64,000 bases of DNA, from positions 1 through 64,000 of the forward strand of contig JAJFHE010000054.1 of the NCBI GenBank assembly GCA_021775755.1. The letters run 5' to 3'. Origin of the DNA: Hyphomicrobiales bacterium (GTDB lineage: Bacteria > Pseudomonadota > Alphaproteobacteria > Rhizobiales > JAJFHB01). Of this stretch, positions 42,841 through 50,459 are shown piece after piece. The notes beneath the pieces are model-generated. The model had not been told where the DNA came from, did no database searches, and worked only from the letters and a program-made list of their open reading frames with translations. The position numbers were made by a program, and so were the translations under genes. Each line of letters begins with the position of its first letter. Position 1 is the first letter of the stretch.

Positions 42841-44436
42841 ATGGCAAAGTCACCTCCATCTGACGAATTCGACGTCATCGTAATTGGATCCGGCATGGGC
42901 GGCATGGCTGCGGGTGCGGCTTTGAGCCGTGTCGGGAACAAGGTGCTTCTGCTCGAGCAGCATCAGACGCTCGGAGGGTTGACGCACAGCTTTTCCCGCG
43001 ACGGCTTCACCTGGGACGTGGGTATTCATTATCTAAGCGGCCTGGCACCGGGAGACACCGGGCGCGAACTGCTCGACTGGCTGTCTGAGACGCCCATCGA
43101 ATTCGTGTCGTTGGGCTCGATCTACGACACTTTGCACATCGGATCAGCAAAGCCTCTGTCACTCTCTCGACCCTACGAAGCGCACGAAAGGGACCTCAAG
43201 GACCGCTTCCCCGATCAGACGGAGGCAATCGAGGCGTGGACCCATGCGCTGCGCGAAGGGCGGGACACGATGTACAAGATCTTCCCGACCCGCGCGATGC
43301 CGGAGTTCGCGGGCGACATGCTCGACTGGTGGAACAGGCACGACATTGCAAAATGGTGCGCCCGGACGACAAAGGAGGTCATCGACGAGATCACCGACCA
43401 TCCAGAGCTTGCTGCCGTGATGGCCGCGCAATGGGGCGATCACGGCGGGCGCCCGCGCAAGGCGAGTTTTGCCATGCATGCGCTGATTTCAGCATCGTAC
43501 CTGAATAGCGGATCCTGGTACCCCGTGGGGGGCAGCGTCGCGTTTGCCGAGCACATAATCCCGACGATAACCCAAAACGGGGGTGAGGCCCGCACCGGGG
43601 TCCGCGTCGGCGGGCTGCTGTTCGAGGACGACACTGTTGTGGGCGTCCGGACCGACGATGGCACAGAGATCCGGGCGAATGCCGTGATCTCCGATATCGG
43701 TGCACGCGAGACCATCGACACGCTCTTGCCCGAGGCGTGCGGGCACCAGGACTGGATCGCGGAAATCCGCGCGCTGTCTTCCAGTATCGCGCATTTCACC
43801 CTGTTCCTCGGCTTCGAAGGCGACATTGAGGCGGCCGGCGCCACAAAAGCCAACCATTGGCTTTTCCCGACCGGGGAGGTCGACGTCCTCTGGACGACGG
43901 CACCTGACGGCGCGCCGCCCTGCTTGGTCGCGACCTTTGGCTCGCTCAAGGATCCAAAGGTCGCGACCATGACCTTTGGCTCGCTCAAGGATCCAACGTA
44001 TGACCCCGGCTCGCGGCAGAAACACACCGGCCAGTTTCTGGTCTGGGCCGACTGGGCCTCGGTCGCCCAATGGGCGGACCAACCCATCGGCGCGCGCGGC
44101 GACGACTATGCCGACTTCAAGCGCCGGGTCGAAGAGACGCTGACGGGACAATTCGAGCGCTACTTCCCCGATCTCGCCAAGATGGTTGTGTATCGCGAAC
44201 TGGCCACGCCGCTGTCCACGGTCACCTATACCGGGCATCGCAAAGGGGCGTTCTATGGTCTCGACGTGACCCCGGAGCGTGTCATGTGCGACGCCCTACG
44301 GGCCAAGACGCCAATCCCGGGTCTCTTCCTCGCGGGCCAGGACGTGGCGAGCCCCGGCGTTCCAGGGGCACTCATGGGTGGCCTTCTCGGGGCAGCCAGC
44401 ATCGATCCGAAAGTGATCAGCCATATCAGGGAATGA
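42841..44436 (+). CDS. Phytoene desaturase/retinol saturase-like FAD oxidoreductase
   Basis: A 531-residue flavoprotein of the CrtI/all-trans-retinol 13,14-reductase group. The FAD-binding Rossmann motif is VIVIGSGMGGMAAGAALSRVG, followed by GGLTHSFSRDGFTWDVGIHY, and the C-terminal FAD region includes GLFLAGQDVASPGVPGALMGG. Substrate might be a polyene or a lipid; no other carotenoid genes are nearby. It carries an in-frame duplication of 13 residues around GSLKDP (43932-43996). The ATG at 42841 is favoured because the Rossmann fold follows at residue 12. The start of a 45-residue membrane protein overlaps its stop. Confidence 0.82.
   Translation: MAKSPPSDEFDVIVIGSGMGGMAAGAALSRVGNKVLLLEQHQTLGGLTHSFSRDGFTWDVGIHYLSGLAPGDTGRELLDWLSETPIEFVSLGSIYDTLHIGSAKPLSLSRPYEAHERDLKDRFPDQTEAIEAWTHALREGRDTMYKIFPTRAMPEFAGDMLDWWNRHDIAKWCARTTKEVIDEITDHPELAAVMAAQWGDHGGRPRKASFAMHALISASYLNSGSWYPVGGSVAFAEHIIPTITQNGGEARTGVRVGGLLFEDDTVVGVRTDDGTEIRANAVISDIGARETIDTLLPEACGHQDWIAEIRALSSSIAHFTLFLGFEGDIEAAGATKANHWLFPTGEVDVLWTTAPDGAPPCLVATFGSLKDPKVATMTFGSLKDPTYDPGSRQKHTGQFLVWADWASVAQWADQPIGARGDDYADFKRRVEETLTGQFERYFPDLAKMVVYRELATPLSTVTYTGHRKGAFYGLDVTPERVMCDALRAKTPIPGLFLAGQDVASPGVPGALMGGLLGAASIDPKVISHIRE
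43932..43996 (+). repeat. In-frame 39-bp tandem duplication within the FAD oxidoreductase
   Basis: The 26-base string starting GACCTTTGGCTCGCTCAAGG occurs at 43932 and again at 43971, a 39-base (13-codon) offset. The protein reads TFGSLKDPKVATM then TFGSLKDPTYDPG. Exact identity at DNA level shows the duplication is recent. Reading frame is kept. Confidence 0.85.
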
Positions 44437-44570
44437 CGGCGGCTGCCTTTGCCCACGTCGGAATTGGCTTGATTGTTGCCGGTGTCGTCGTGCTGAACGC
44501 GCTGTCTTATACCAAGGGCGGCAAGCGGTTAGCGCCCGGAGCAGAGTTTCACTTCCCAAATGTGTGTTGA
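44433..44570 (+). CDS. Small single-pass membrane protein
   Basis: A 45-residue frame whose ATG overlaps the TGA of the FAD oxidoreductase (ATGA), the classic arrangement for coupled translation. Residues 4-24 (AAFAHVGIGLIVAGVVVLNAL) form one membrane segment, followed by a basic turn TKGGKR. No family is recognised. Its position suggests a subunit or anchor for the oxidoreductase, but its size leaves doubt. Confidence 0.4.
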   Translation: MTAAAFAHVGIGLIVAGVVVLNALSYTKGGKRLAPGAEFHFPNVC

Positions 44571-44777
44571 GTGGTAGGCGAGAGCCGGCATTCGCCGCAC
44601 GGTGAACAACGTCCGCGGAAGAGCTCCAAGCAGTAGTTCGCTGCACAAGCGACGAATGTCGGCAGATGGCACATTGGTCTTCCCCGTGCCGCTGGCCGTA
44701 CGAAAACGTCTTGAGTTGCGTGCTAACCGGACATGTTTCCGAGCGGCGTCAACGGTTCGCGTTTATGAGTTCACGGC
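44571..44777. other. Short gene-free interval with a possible IS5 tail
   Basis: The only notable string is at 44758-44781, which reads RVYEFTA-stop on the + strand and resembles the C-terminus of the IS5 relic at 41299 (RVYESTS). The match is about 8 codons, so chance is possible. Confidence 0.35.
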
Positions 44778-45074
44778 CTAATATCCGTACCGGCCCGCAA
44801 GCGCGGCGAGTACCATAAACGCCAGAGCGGCCATGAGGAGACACATAAAGACGAAAGCCGCGTTGAACGTCTTGTGGTAGTGCGCCATGCCTTCGTGGGT
44901 GAAGTACCTTTCGGCCCGCTTCGGGCGCCACATGAACGGATCTATCATGCTCATCCAAAGCATGCCTTTGCGCGCATAGCTCAGCATCTTGAAGTTGTGA
45001 AGTGCCATGAACAGCCAGGTAACGGCACTCGCGGCAATACAAACGAAAAAGAAGAATATAAATACCTTGCTCAT
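44778..45074 (-). CDS. Small membrane protein, two transmembrane helices
   Basis: A 98-residue protein. The hydrophobic helices are FIFFFFVCIAASAVTWLFMA near the N-terminus and AAFVFMCLLMAALAFMVLAA near the C-terminus, with a basic, aromatic loop (MWRPKRAERYFTHEGMAHYH) between. The two His in the loop may bind a metal or heme, but no family is recognised. No good ribosome site precedes the ATG. Upstream DNA is strikingly AT-rich. Confidence 0.55.
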   Translation of the reverse strand: MSKVFIFFFFVCIAASAVTWLFMALHNFKMLSYARKGMLWMSMIDPFMWRPKRAERYFTHEGMAHYHKTFNAAFVFMCLLMAALAFMVLAALAGRYGY

Positions 45075-45270
45075 GACTATTTAATAGTACACAATTCCGT
45101 CGATTTTATGACGAAGAGTATATATATTTTGTTTTATTATGTTTTCTTGAGGATGAAAGGAAAGACAAAAAAATTTTCGTCGGAATATTTAAAACATTAG
45201 ATAATACACATTTACTGAGAATCATCCTGCCAGAATCATTGAATTACAACTTATTCAGGGCAACGACGCA
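45075..45270. other. AT-rich island
   Basis: About 200 bp with long A/T runs (TATATATATTTTGTTTTATTATG, AAAAAAATTTTCG) in an otherwise GC-rich genome. A 30-codon frame (starting near 45109) encodes a Lys/Phe/Tyr-rich peptide but has no support. Such islands mark transferred DNA or promoter regions bound by silencing proteins. Confidence 0.4.
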
Positions 45271-46062
45271 TCACCCAGGTGTAGCCAGGTCCACTTTGGC
45301 CACCAACGCGCGCCATTGAGCGCCCGTCAACTGTTTCGGTTCCTGCAAGGCGCCGCCTTGCACCGAGACATAGTCCCTTGGCCTCAGATCTTCGCGGCTG
45401 CTCCCCGCACTCACGGTCATGCCGCCACTGTTGATCGCGGCAAGGAGCGTCCGCTTGTCGTCGTCATAGAAGATAACACCGTCAGCGCCCCGAAGACTGC
45501 ACAGCGACCCGATAACGCGAACGCTGAATTCCGGTCTGTGACTACCGACACCCAGCCCGTTCAACAGCCAGCGCAGCCCGCCGCGAATGAGCTGCAACGT
45601 CGATTTTTGCCGCTGCAGGTCAGGCCGGAAATGTGTCAGGCACAATTTGCTGTTCGGGCCGAGGCTCATCAGGCTCGGTCCCTCGCCTCTAACCTTGTCG
45701 CGATCGTTGAACCGAAGGCGAACCCGGCCTTCGCCGGTTTGGATGCAGTTGTCGATTTCGACATGGTCGCCCGGCGAGAGCCTCCGGCGGCCATGACAAT
45801 CCTGTACGGTTGCATCGCCGCTCATGGCAATGACCCAGGCGACCAGCGGCGCGTCAGGCCCCGGACCGATGCGCCCCTGCGCAACGGCTTGCGCATAAAC
45901 GGCATGGCAACCGGCAAGCGTCTCGGCTGATGCCGGCCGGGGCTGCACGAACGGATACGCAAAAGCACAAATCAAAACCAGCAGGGGTACAAACCAGTGA
46001 GCCAGTCCTGGGTGTAGTTCGGTGTTCGTGATTTCCTGCTTGATCCGTGTCATTGCGATCAT
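45271..46062 (-). CDS. Exported FecR-like protein, paralogue A
   Basis: A 263-residue protein with an N-terminal signal or anchor (FVPLLVLICAFAYPFV) and a FecR-like beta domain. Shared with the protein at 48435 are AQGRI, the C-x-G-x-RRLS strand, EIDNCIQT, CLTHFRPDLQ, LIRGGLR and RGADGVIFY, including four conserved cysteines likely forming two disulfides. GIRGTD in classical FecR corresponds to SLRGADGV here. The start is the ATG at 46062, preceded by AGAGGAGGTT; the TTG at 46077 merely overlaps that site. Role unknown, probably periplasmic binding. Confidence 0.65.
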   Translation of the reverse strand: MIAMTRIKQEITNTELHPGLAHWFVPLLVLICAFAYPFVQPRPASAETLAGCHAVYAQAVAQGRIGPGPDAPLVAWVIAMSGDATVQDCHGRRRLSPGDHVEIDNCIQTGEGRVRLRFNDRDKVRGEGPSLMSLGPNSKLCLTHFRPDLQRQKSTLQLIRGGLRWLLNGLGVGSHRPEFSVRVIGSLCSLRGADGVIFYDDDKRTLLAAINSGGMTVSAGSSREDLRPRDYVSVQGGALQEPKQLTGAQWRALVAKVDLATPG

Positions 46063-46118
46063 AACCTCCTCTTTCAAGGAACTCCTCCGCTCACAAGAGC
46101 CACGACAGTCCGCAGTCT

Positions 46119-46817
46119 CTACCGCGAAACGTATCTGGCATTCACCCAGCCGGTTACATTCCGGTAACGAATGAGAATCCAGGTTGTCGATCCGTTGGTG
46201 CGGGCATCGTCCAGATACTGAATACCGCGTCCACGCGCAGGAATGCTGCCGACGCGGCTGCTGCTGGCTGAAGGCCGAGAGCGGATGTTCAGGACATCGT
46301 TTGAAGCCACATTCACAACATGCAGCGTTCCCGCGTTGCCACTATCGTTGCCGCTTCCCGGTGTAAGATACCGGCTGTTCGCCCAGCCGCATTGATCCTG
46401 CACGCAAATGCCGGTCCAGCGGCTTCCGTTGGACTGCCTTTGTGGCTGGCCGCCCCGAACGTTCGCCCCATCGCGCACCCGGAAGAGCCGCCGTGCCTGA
46501 TGGTGCGGCCGCGCCCTTACGCTCAGGGTATCGCCTGCCGGAACATCCACGATGTAAGAATTTACCGCACCTTCGGCGATGGAGAGAGGATCGGAAAGAT
46601 CCACAGGATCCTCGCCGGGAACAGAGATTGTGCCCGACGGACCTGACGGAGGTGTTGAACCCGATTCCTCGGGCGGAGGACAGTGGCCCGGCAGCCATAT
46701 CCCATTGCAAAAGCAGCCGTTGTGTTCCCATTTGCAGGAAGGGTCATACTGCGCATGCGCGCCTGTCACACCAAGAAAAAGGGGGATGATAAAAGCAAAG
46801 AGCGAAAGCTTATACAT
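46119..46817 (-). CDS. Exported SH3-domain (SH3b-like) protein
   Basis: A 232-residue protein with a signal peptide (LSLFAFIIPLFLGVTGAHAQ), a Cys-rich N-terminal piece (CKWEHNGCFCNGIWLPGHCPPP), a Ser/Pro-rich linker and two SH3b-like modules. The second is clear: VLNIRSRPSASSSRVGSIPA then WILIRYRNVTGWVNARYV. The first has TLSVRARPHHQARRLF and CGWANSRYLT. Bacterial SH3b domains bind peptidoglycan or other cell-wall parts. It lies 57 bp upstream of FecR-like paralogue A on the same strand, so an envelope operon is likely. Confidence 0.78.
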   Translation of the reverse strand: MYKLSLFAFIIPLFLGVTGAHAQYDPSCKWEHNGCFCNGIWLPGHCPPPEESGSTPPSGPSGTISVPGEDPVDLSDPLSIAEGAVNSYIVDVPAGDTLSVRARPHHQARRLFRVRDGANVRGGQPQRQSNGSRWTGICVQDQCGWANSRYLTPGSGNDSGNAGTLHVVNVASNDVLNIRSRPSASSSRVGSIPARGRGIQYLDDARTNGSTTWILIRYRNVTGWVNARYVSR

Positions 46818-47100
46818 TGAACGCTGGCCTCTTTCTCGGCCCCCGCTCAATACTATGTCACCCGCTGATTTTAGCGTCAAACCAGCCTGCGCGGCATATT
46901 GACTTAAGCTGACACAACACCGACGCATCTATCCTTGCGAATACACATAATTCAAGGCATTGAGAACGACGCAATCATCAGGAAGTGGGCTCAAACGAGC
47001 TTCCGAAGCAGTAGGACGCGGTCCGTCGTGGAGTCAAATCAACAGCGCAAGGTATCTTCGACTGTACTGAAATTTCGAAACATCCCGATGGAATAGCTAG

Positions 47101-48324
47101 ATGACACAACGCCCTTTGGCAAAAAATGTCTCGGACGAAAACAATGCGCTTCGGCGCCCGTTGGAACTTCCCTGCGGTGCCATCCTTAAGAATCGCCTCG
47201 CAAAGGCAGCTATGTCGGATTCGCTTGGGGACGGTGGCGGTGATCCCACCGAGGCGCAAATGCGACTCTACGAAAGATGGGCGGAGGGCGGAACAGCACT
47301 ATCGCTCATCGGTGAGGTGCAAGTCGGCCCTCACTACCCGGAGAAACCCGGAAACCTTGTACTCAGCTCAAAATCCGATCAACGGGCGCTGCAGTCGTTG
47401 GCCAGGCGAGGTTTGATCGATGGTGCGCATTTGTGGCCGCAGCTCGGACATGCCGGTGCCCTTTCGCACTTGCCGATTAGTCAGCCCAAGGGACCATCGC
47501 CCTTGGACGTCGAGGGTCTTCAATGCGAAGGCATGTCAATTGAAGAAATACAGGTACTACCGGAGCTCTATGCGAGAGCCGCTACCCGCGCGAAAACCGC
47601 TGGATTCAGCGGCATTCAAATTCACGCCGGACACGGTTTCTTGTTCAGTCAGTTCCTTTCCCCATTGTTCAACCACCGAAGTGACGGTTATGGCGGATCG
47701 ATTGAGGCGCGGTTCCGTGTGGTGCATGAGGTGATAGACGAAGTACGGCGCGCCGTCGGTCCGTCATTTCCAATCGGTATCAAGATAAACTCAACGGACA
47801 AATTGGAAGGTGGTCTGACAGAAGATGATGCTTTGGAGGTGGTGCGCATTCTCGATCAAACTTCTGTCGATCTGATTGACGTAAGTGGCGGGACCTATTT
47901 TCCCGGAGCACCGGCAAGCTCCGATGGTCCATCGCAAAGAGGTCCCTACTTCCTGGATTTTGCACGGCGCGCCAAGGGGCTGACCAAGATCCCTGTGATG
48001 GCGACGGGCGGCTTCAAGAAACGTGAGCAGGCAGTGGATGCAGTAGCCGGCGGTGCGGTTGATATGGTGTGCCTGGGTCGTGCAATGGCTCTCGATCCGC
48101 GACTTGCAAAGGTCTGGATGACCGAAGACGGTGGTGATCCCGAGTTTCCGATGTTCGAGCCGCTGCCCGATGGCGGAATAACCATCTGGTACACTATGCG
48201 ACTGACGGCATTGGGAGAAGACGCGGAGAATGAGTTCACTCTGGACCCTCAGTCTGCCATACGCATTTACCAAGAACGCGATGAACAACGCTGCATTACA
48301 TGGCGGCAGAAATTCTTCGGCTGA
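47101..48324 (+). CDS. Old yellow enzyme-family NADH:flavin oxidoreductase
   Basis: A 407-residue TIM-barrel flavoenzyme. Features are the N-terminal LKNRLAKAAMSD, QLGHAGALSH, FSGIQIHAGHGFLFSQFLSP (with His-Ala-Gly-His), HRSDGYGGSIEARFR and a C-terminal GGAVDMVCLGRAMALDP. It corresponds to the OYE half of 2,4-dienoyl-CoA reductase-type proteins, without the second flavin/iron-sulfur domain. The last 80 residues extend beyond the barrel. It divides two FecR-like paralogues and is transcribed opposite to them. Confidence 0.85.
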   Translation: MTQRPLAKNVSDENNALRRPLELPCGAILKNRLAKAAMSDSLGDGGGDPTEAQMRLYERWAEGGTALSLIGEVQVGPHYPEKPGNLVLSSKSDQRALQSLARRGLIDGAHLWPQLGHAGALSHLPISQPKGPSPLDVEGLQCEGMSIEEIQVLPELYARAATRAKTAGFSGIQIHAGHGFLFSQFLSPLFNHRSDGYGGSIEARFRVVHEVIDEVRRAVGPSFPIGIKINSTDKLEGGLTEDDALEVVRILDQTSVDLIDVSGGTYFPGAPASSDGPSQRGPYFLDFARRAKGLTKIPVMATGGFKKREQAVDAVAGGAVDMVCLGRAMALDPRLAKVWMTEDGGDPEFPMFEPLPDGGITIWYTMRLTALGEDAENEFTLDPQSAIRIYQERDEQRCITWRQKFFG

Positions 48325-48434
48325 GCGGCTTGAAGGTCGCTCTCCTCGTACGGTCAGATCCCGCGATTGCCGTCAATTATCACTGTTCCGTTTGCCCTAC
48401 GCGTCTCGAGAACTTCAGAAGCCGGGCCGTGAAG

Positions 48435-49157
48435 TCAACTGGGATTGTTCGAAACGTTGGTTTTCTCGATGAGCTTGCGCCACTGCGTTCCGCTCAGTTG
48501 CTGGACCTGCTCCATCGACCCGTTTCTGACGGCAACAAACTGATTGGGCCCGAGAGTCTCCCGCTTGCCACCCGTGGCAACAGTCATCCGGCCCTCATGA
48601 AGGGCCGCCACGACCGCCCCGGCATTGCGCTGAAAAAACACCACTCCGTCTGTCCCGCGAAACCCGGTAATCGTCGTTCCCGCTTTGACATTGAACACCG
48701 AACCCGCTCCCCACCCTTGCGATATCGAGCGCAGTCCGCCACGCACCAGATCCATCACCGCCCGCAATGGCTGGAAGGGCCGAAAGTGGCTGATGCAAAC
48801 CTTGGTGCTCGATGCAATATCGACAAAGCTGAACCGCGAATTGGTGCTCTCCACGAACATCAAACGAACCCTGCCGCTGGATTCGGTTTCAATGCAGCTG
48901 TCGATTTCAACTACCGACTCCGAAGAGAGCCGACGGTGCCCAAGACAGCCCCGGATCGTCGCGCTTCCAAACATACCGATTACCCGGGCGACGACAGGTC
49001 CCCCGGCACCTTGCTCAATCCGCCCTTGAGCAAGCGCTTGAGCATAGGTTTCATCGCAATTGCCGCTTGCCGAGACAGGGTCCGCACTGGAGAATACCAG
49101 AAGTATTCCAACCGAAATCAGAATGAATTGACGCACATTTTGTTGAATTCTAAACAT
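48435..49157 (-). CDS. Exported FecR-like protein, paralogue B
   Basis: A 240-residue protein with signal peptide (FILISVGILLVFSSADPVSAS) and the same FecR-like domain as the gene at 45271: AQGRIEQG, LGHRRLSSESVVEIDSCIET, KVCISHFRPF, VRGGLRSI, FRGTDGVVFF. Here the motif FRGTDG is closer to classical FecR (GIRGTD). The conserved cysteines are also kept. It converges on the OYE gene. The function is probably to bind a ligand in the periplasm. The ATG lies close to an AGG, so the ribosome site is weak. Confidence 0.65.
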   Translation of the reverse strand: MFRIQQNVRQFILISVGILLVFSSADPVSASGNCDETYAQALAQGRIEQGAGGPVVARVIGMFGSATIRGCLGHRRLSSESVVEIDSCIETESSGRVRLMFVESTNSRFSFVDIASSTKVCISHFRPFQPLRAVMDLVRGGLRSISQGWGAGSVFNVKAGTTITGFRGTDGVVFFQRNAGAVVAALHEGRMTVATGGKRETLGPNQFVAVRNGSMEQVQQLSGTQWRKLIEKTNVSNNPS

Positions 49158-49541
49158 CCTGGCGACCCCGCGTTGTCACCCCCAAAGAACACGCTACCAC
49201 GCGTGCGTTAAGCCGAACAAGTTACAGGGACATTATGAAGCACATCGCAGGTAATCCGCCTGGTAATTTATGTGGAGCCTCCGCATGTCTCGCGGGAACT
49301 GAAATGCGGTTCAATTCAATTGCGTTGCACCTCCACGTGTACGGACTTAATCGCCGTTCCCGCAGTTCCGGCCTGCCAGAGCCCAATTGATGAATTGGTT
49401 TGAACATCGGCGGCTCCCGAATAACACTCATGCAGCAACAAATCGGGTCAGGCTTCCTACGACAAGACCGATCGTGGCCGTCACGGCAAGAACAGGACGG
49501 AGCTGCAGGCGCTGTAAGGCACCTGCCCAGGAGAGATCAAA
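49158..49541. other. Gene-poor interval with a crotonase relic
   Basis: Apart from the relic described at 49452, no gene is visible. Near 49377 the string AGAGCCCAATTGATGAATT resembles the left end of the palindromic element at 40457, but no return arm was found. Confidence 0.4.
49452..49517 (+). pseudogene. Relic of an enoyl-CoA hydratase C-terminus
   Basis: In one frame this reads ASYDKTDRGRHGKNRTEL and ends LQAL-stop. The C-terminus of the intact hydratase at 54896 reads SFYDKTDRGRHGVNQTPLT. The shared YDKTDRGRHG-x-N motif shows a common origin. Upstream codons do not match and a stop lies at 49422, so only the last 20 or so codons survive. A complete but different crotonase gene follows 25 bp downstream. 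Confidence 0.75.
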
Positions 49542-50357
49542 ATGACCGTCAGAATTGAAAAATCAGGCAACGTGTGGACAGTCATTCACGCACGCCCCGA
49601 AGTCCGCAATGCCATGGACCCTGACAGCGCAGGGGCGCTTTATGACGCCTTCCTTGAATTCGATAGCGACGACAGCGCGTCAGTCGCGGTGTTCTGGGGC
49701 GAAGGCGGCGCCTTTTGCGCGGGCTGGGACCTCAAATTCGCCTCTACACTGGAAGGCGAAGACCCGCTCGGCGGGCTCGACCTGCCGCAGGACGGCGGAT
49801 CGCGCGGCAATGGCGGCGATGTTGAACGCGGACCCATGGGCCCGAGCCGGCTTGAGCTCGACAAGCCGGTGATCGGCGCCATTGCCGGACCGGCCGTTGC
49901 CGGCGGCATGGAGCTTGCTCTTTGGTGCGACTTCAGGGTGATGGAGGAAAGCGCTTACCTCGGCGTTTACTGCCGGCGCTGGGGCATCCCCCTGATAGAT
50001 GGCGGAACGGTACGCCTGCCCCGCCTCGTCGGTCAGGGCCGCGCCATGGAAATCCTTTTGACCGGCCGCAAGGTGCCGGCTGAAGAATGCGCACGGATCG
50101 GCCTTTGCGAATACGTTGTCGAAGACGGTCACTCACGCGGCAGGGCGGAGGAACTCGCCCAAGAGATCGCCCGCTTCCCGCAAAGCTGCGTCCGCACCGA
50201 CAGGCGCTCGGCGATCCGCCAGCGCGGCCTGCCAATGCGCGATGCGTTGGTTCAGGAGTGGTACAACGGCAAACCTGAAATCGCCGCCGGCGGCGTCGCC
50301 GGGGTTGGCCGCTTTGCCGGTGGTGCCGGACGCCACGGCGATTTCAGCAAGATTTGA
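49542..50357 (+). CDS. Enoyl-CoA hydratase/isomerase (crotonase) family protein
   Basis: A 271-residue crotonase. It shows RPEVRNAMDPDSA, the oxyanion loop GEGGAFCAGWDLKFA and GPAVAGGMELALWCDFRVM with the second oxyanion glycine. The two catalytic Glu of true hydratases are not clear: after GGMELALWCD comes YLGVYCRRWGIPLIDGG, in which the expected Glu of the hydratase motif is absent, so the reaction may differ (isomerase or hydrolase). The C-terminus is Gly-rich and short. Followed by a GNAT-cNMP fusion gene 102 bp downstream in the same direction. Confidence 0.82.
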   Translation: MTVRIEKSGNVWTVIHARPEVRNAMDPDSAGALYDAFLEFDSDDSASVAVFWGEGGAFCAGWDLKFASTLEGEDPLGGLDLPQDGGSRGNGGDVERGPMGPSRLELDKPVIGAIAGPAVAGGMELALWCDFRVMEESAYLGVYCRRWGIPLIDGGTVRLPRLVGQGRAMEILLTGRKVPAEECARIGLCEYVVEDGHSRGRAEELAQEIARFPQSCVRTDRRSAIRQRGLPMRDALVQEWYNGKPEIAAGGVAGVGRFAGGAGRHGDFSKI

Positions 50358-50459
50358 CCGGAAACGAAAAGCACAGTGCTGGAAAGCCTGGCGCTCGGCA
50401 TTGAACCGGATAAGCTGCGCTCCAACGATTCTGAGCCGAAACAGCTTCTGGAGGAAGCA

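Noticed and set aside
49377-49400. Second copy of the palindromic element at 40457
   Set aside because: Only about 19 bases are similar with several differences and no return arm was found within 300 bp.
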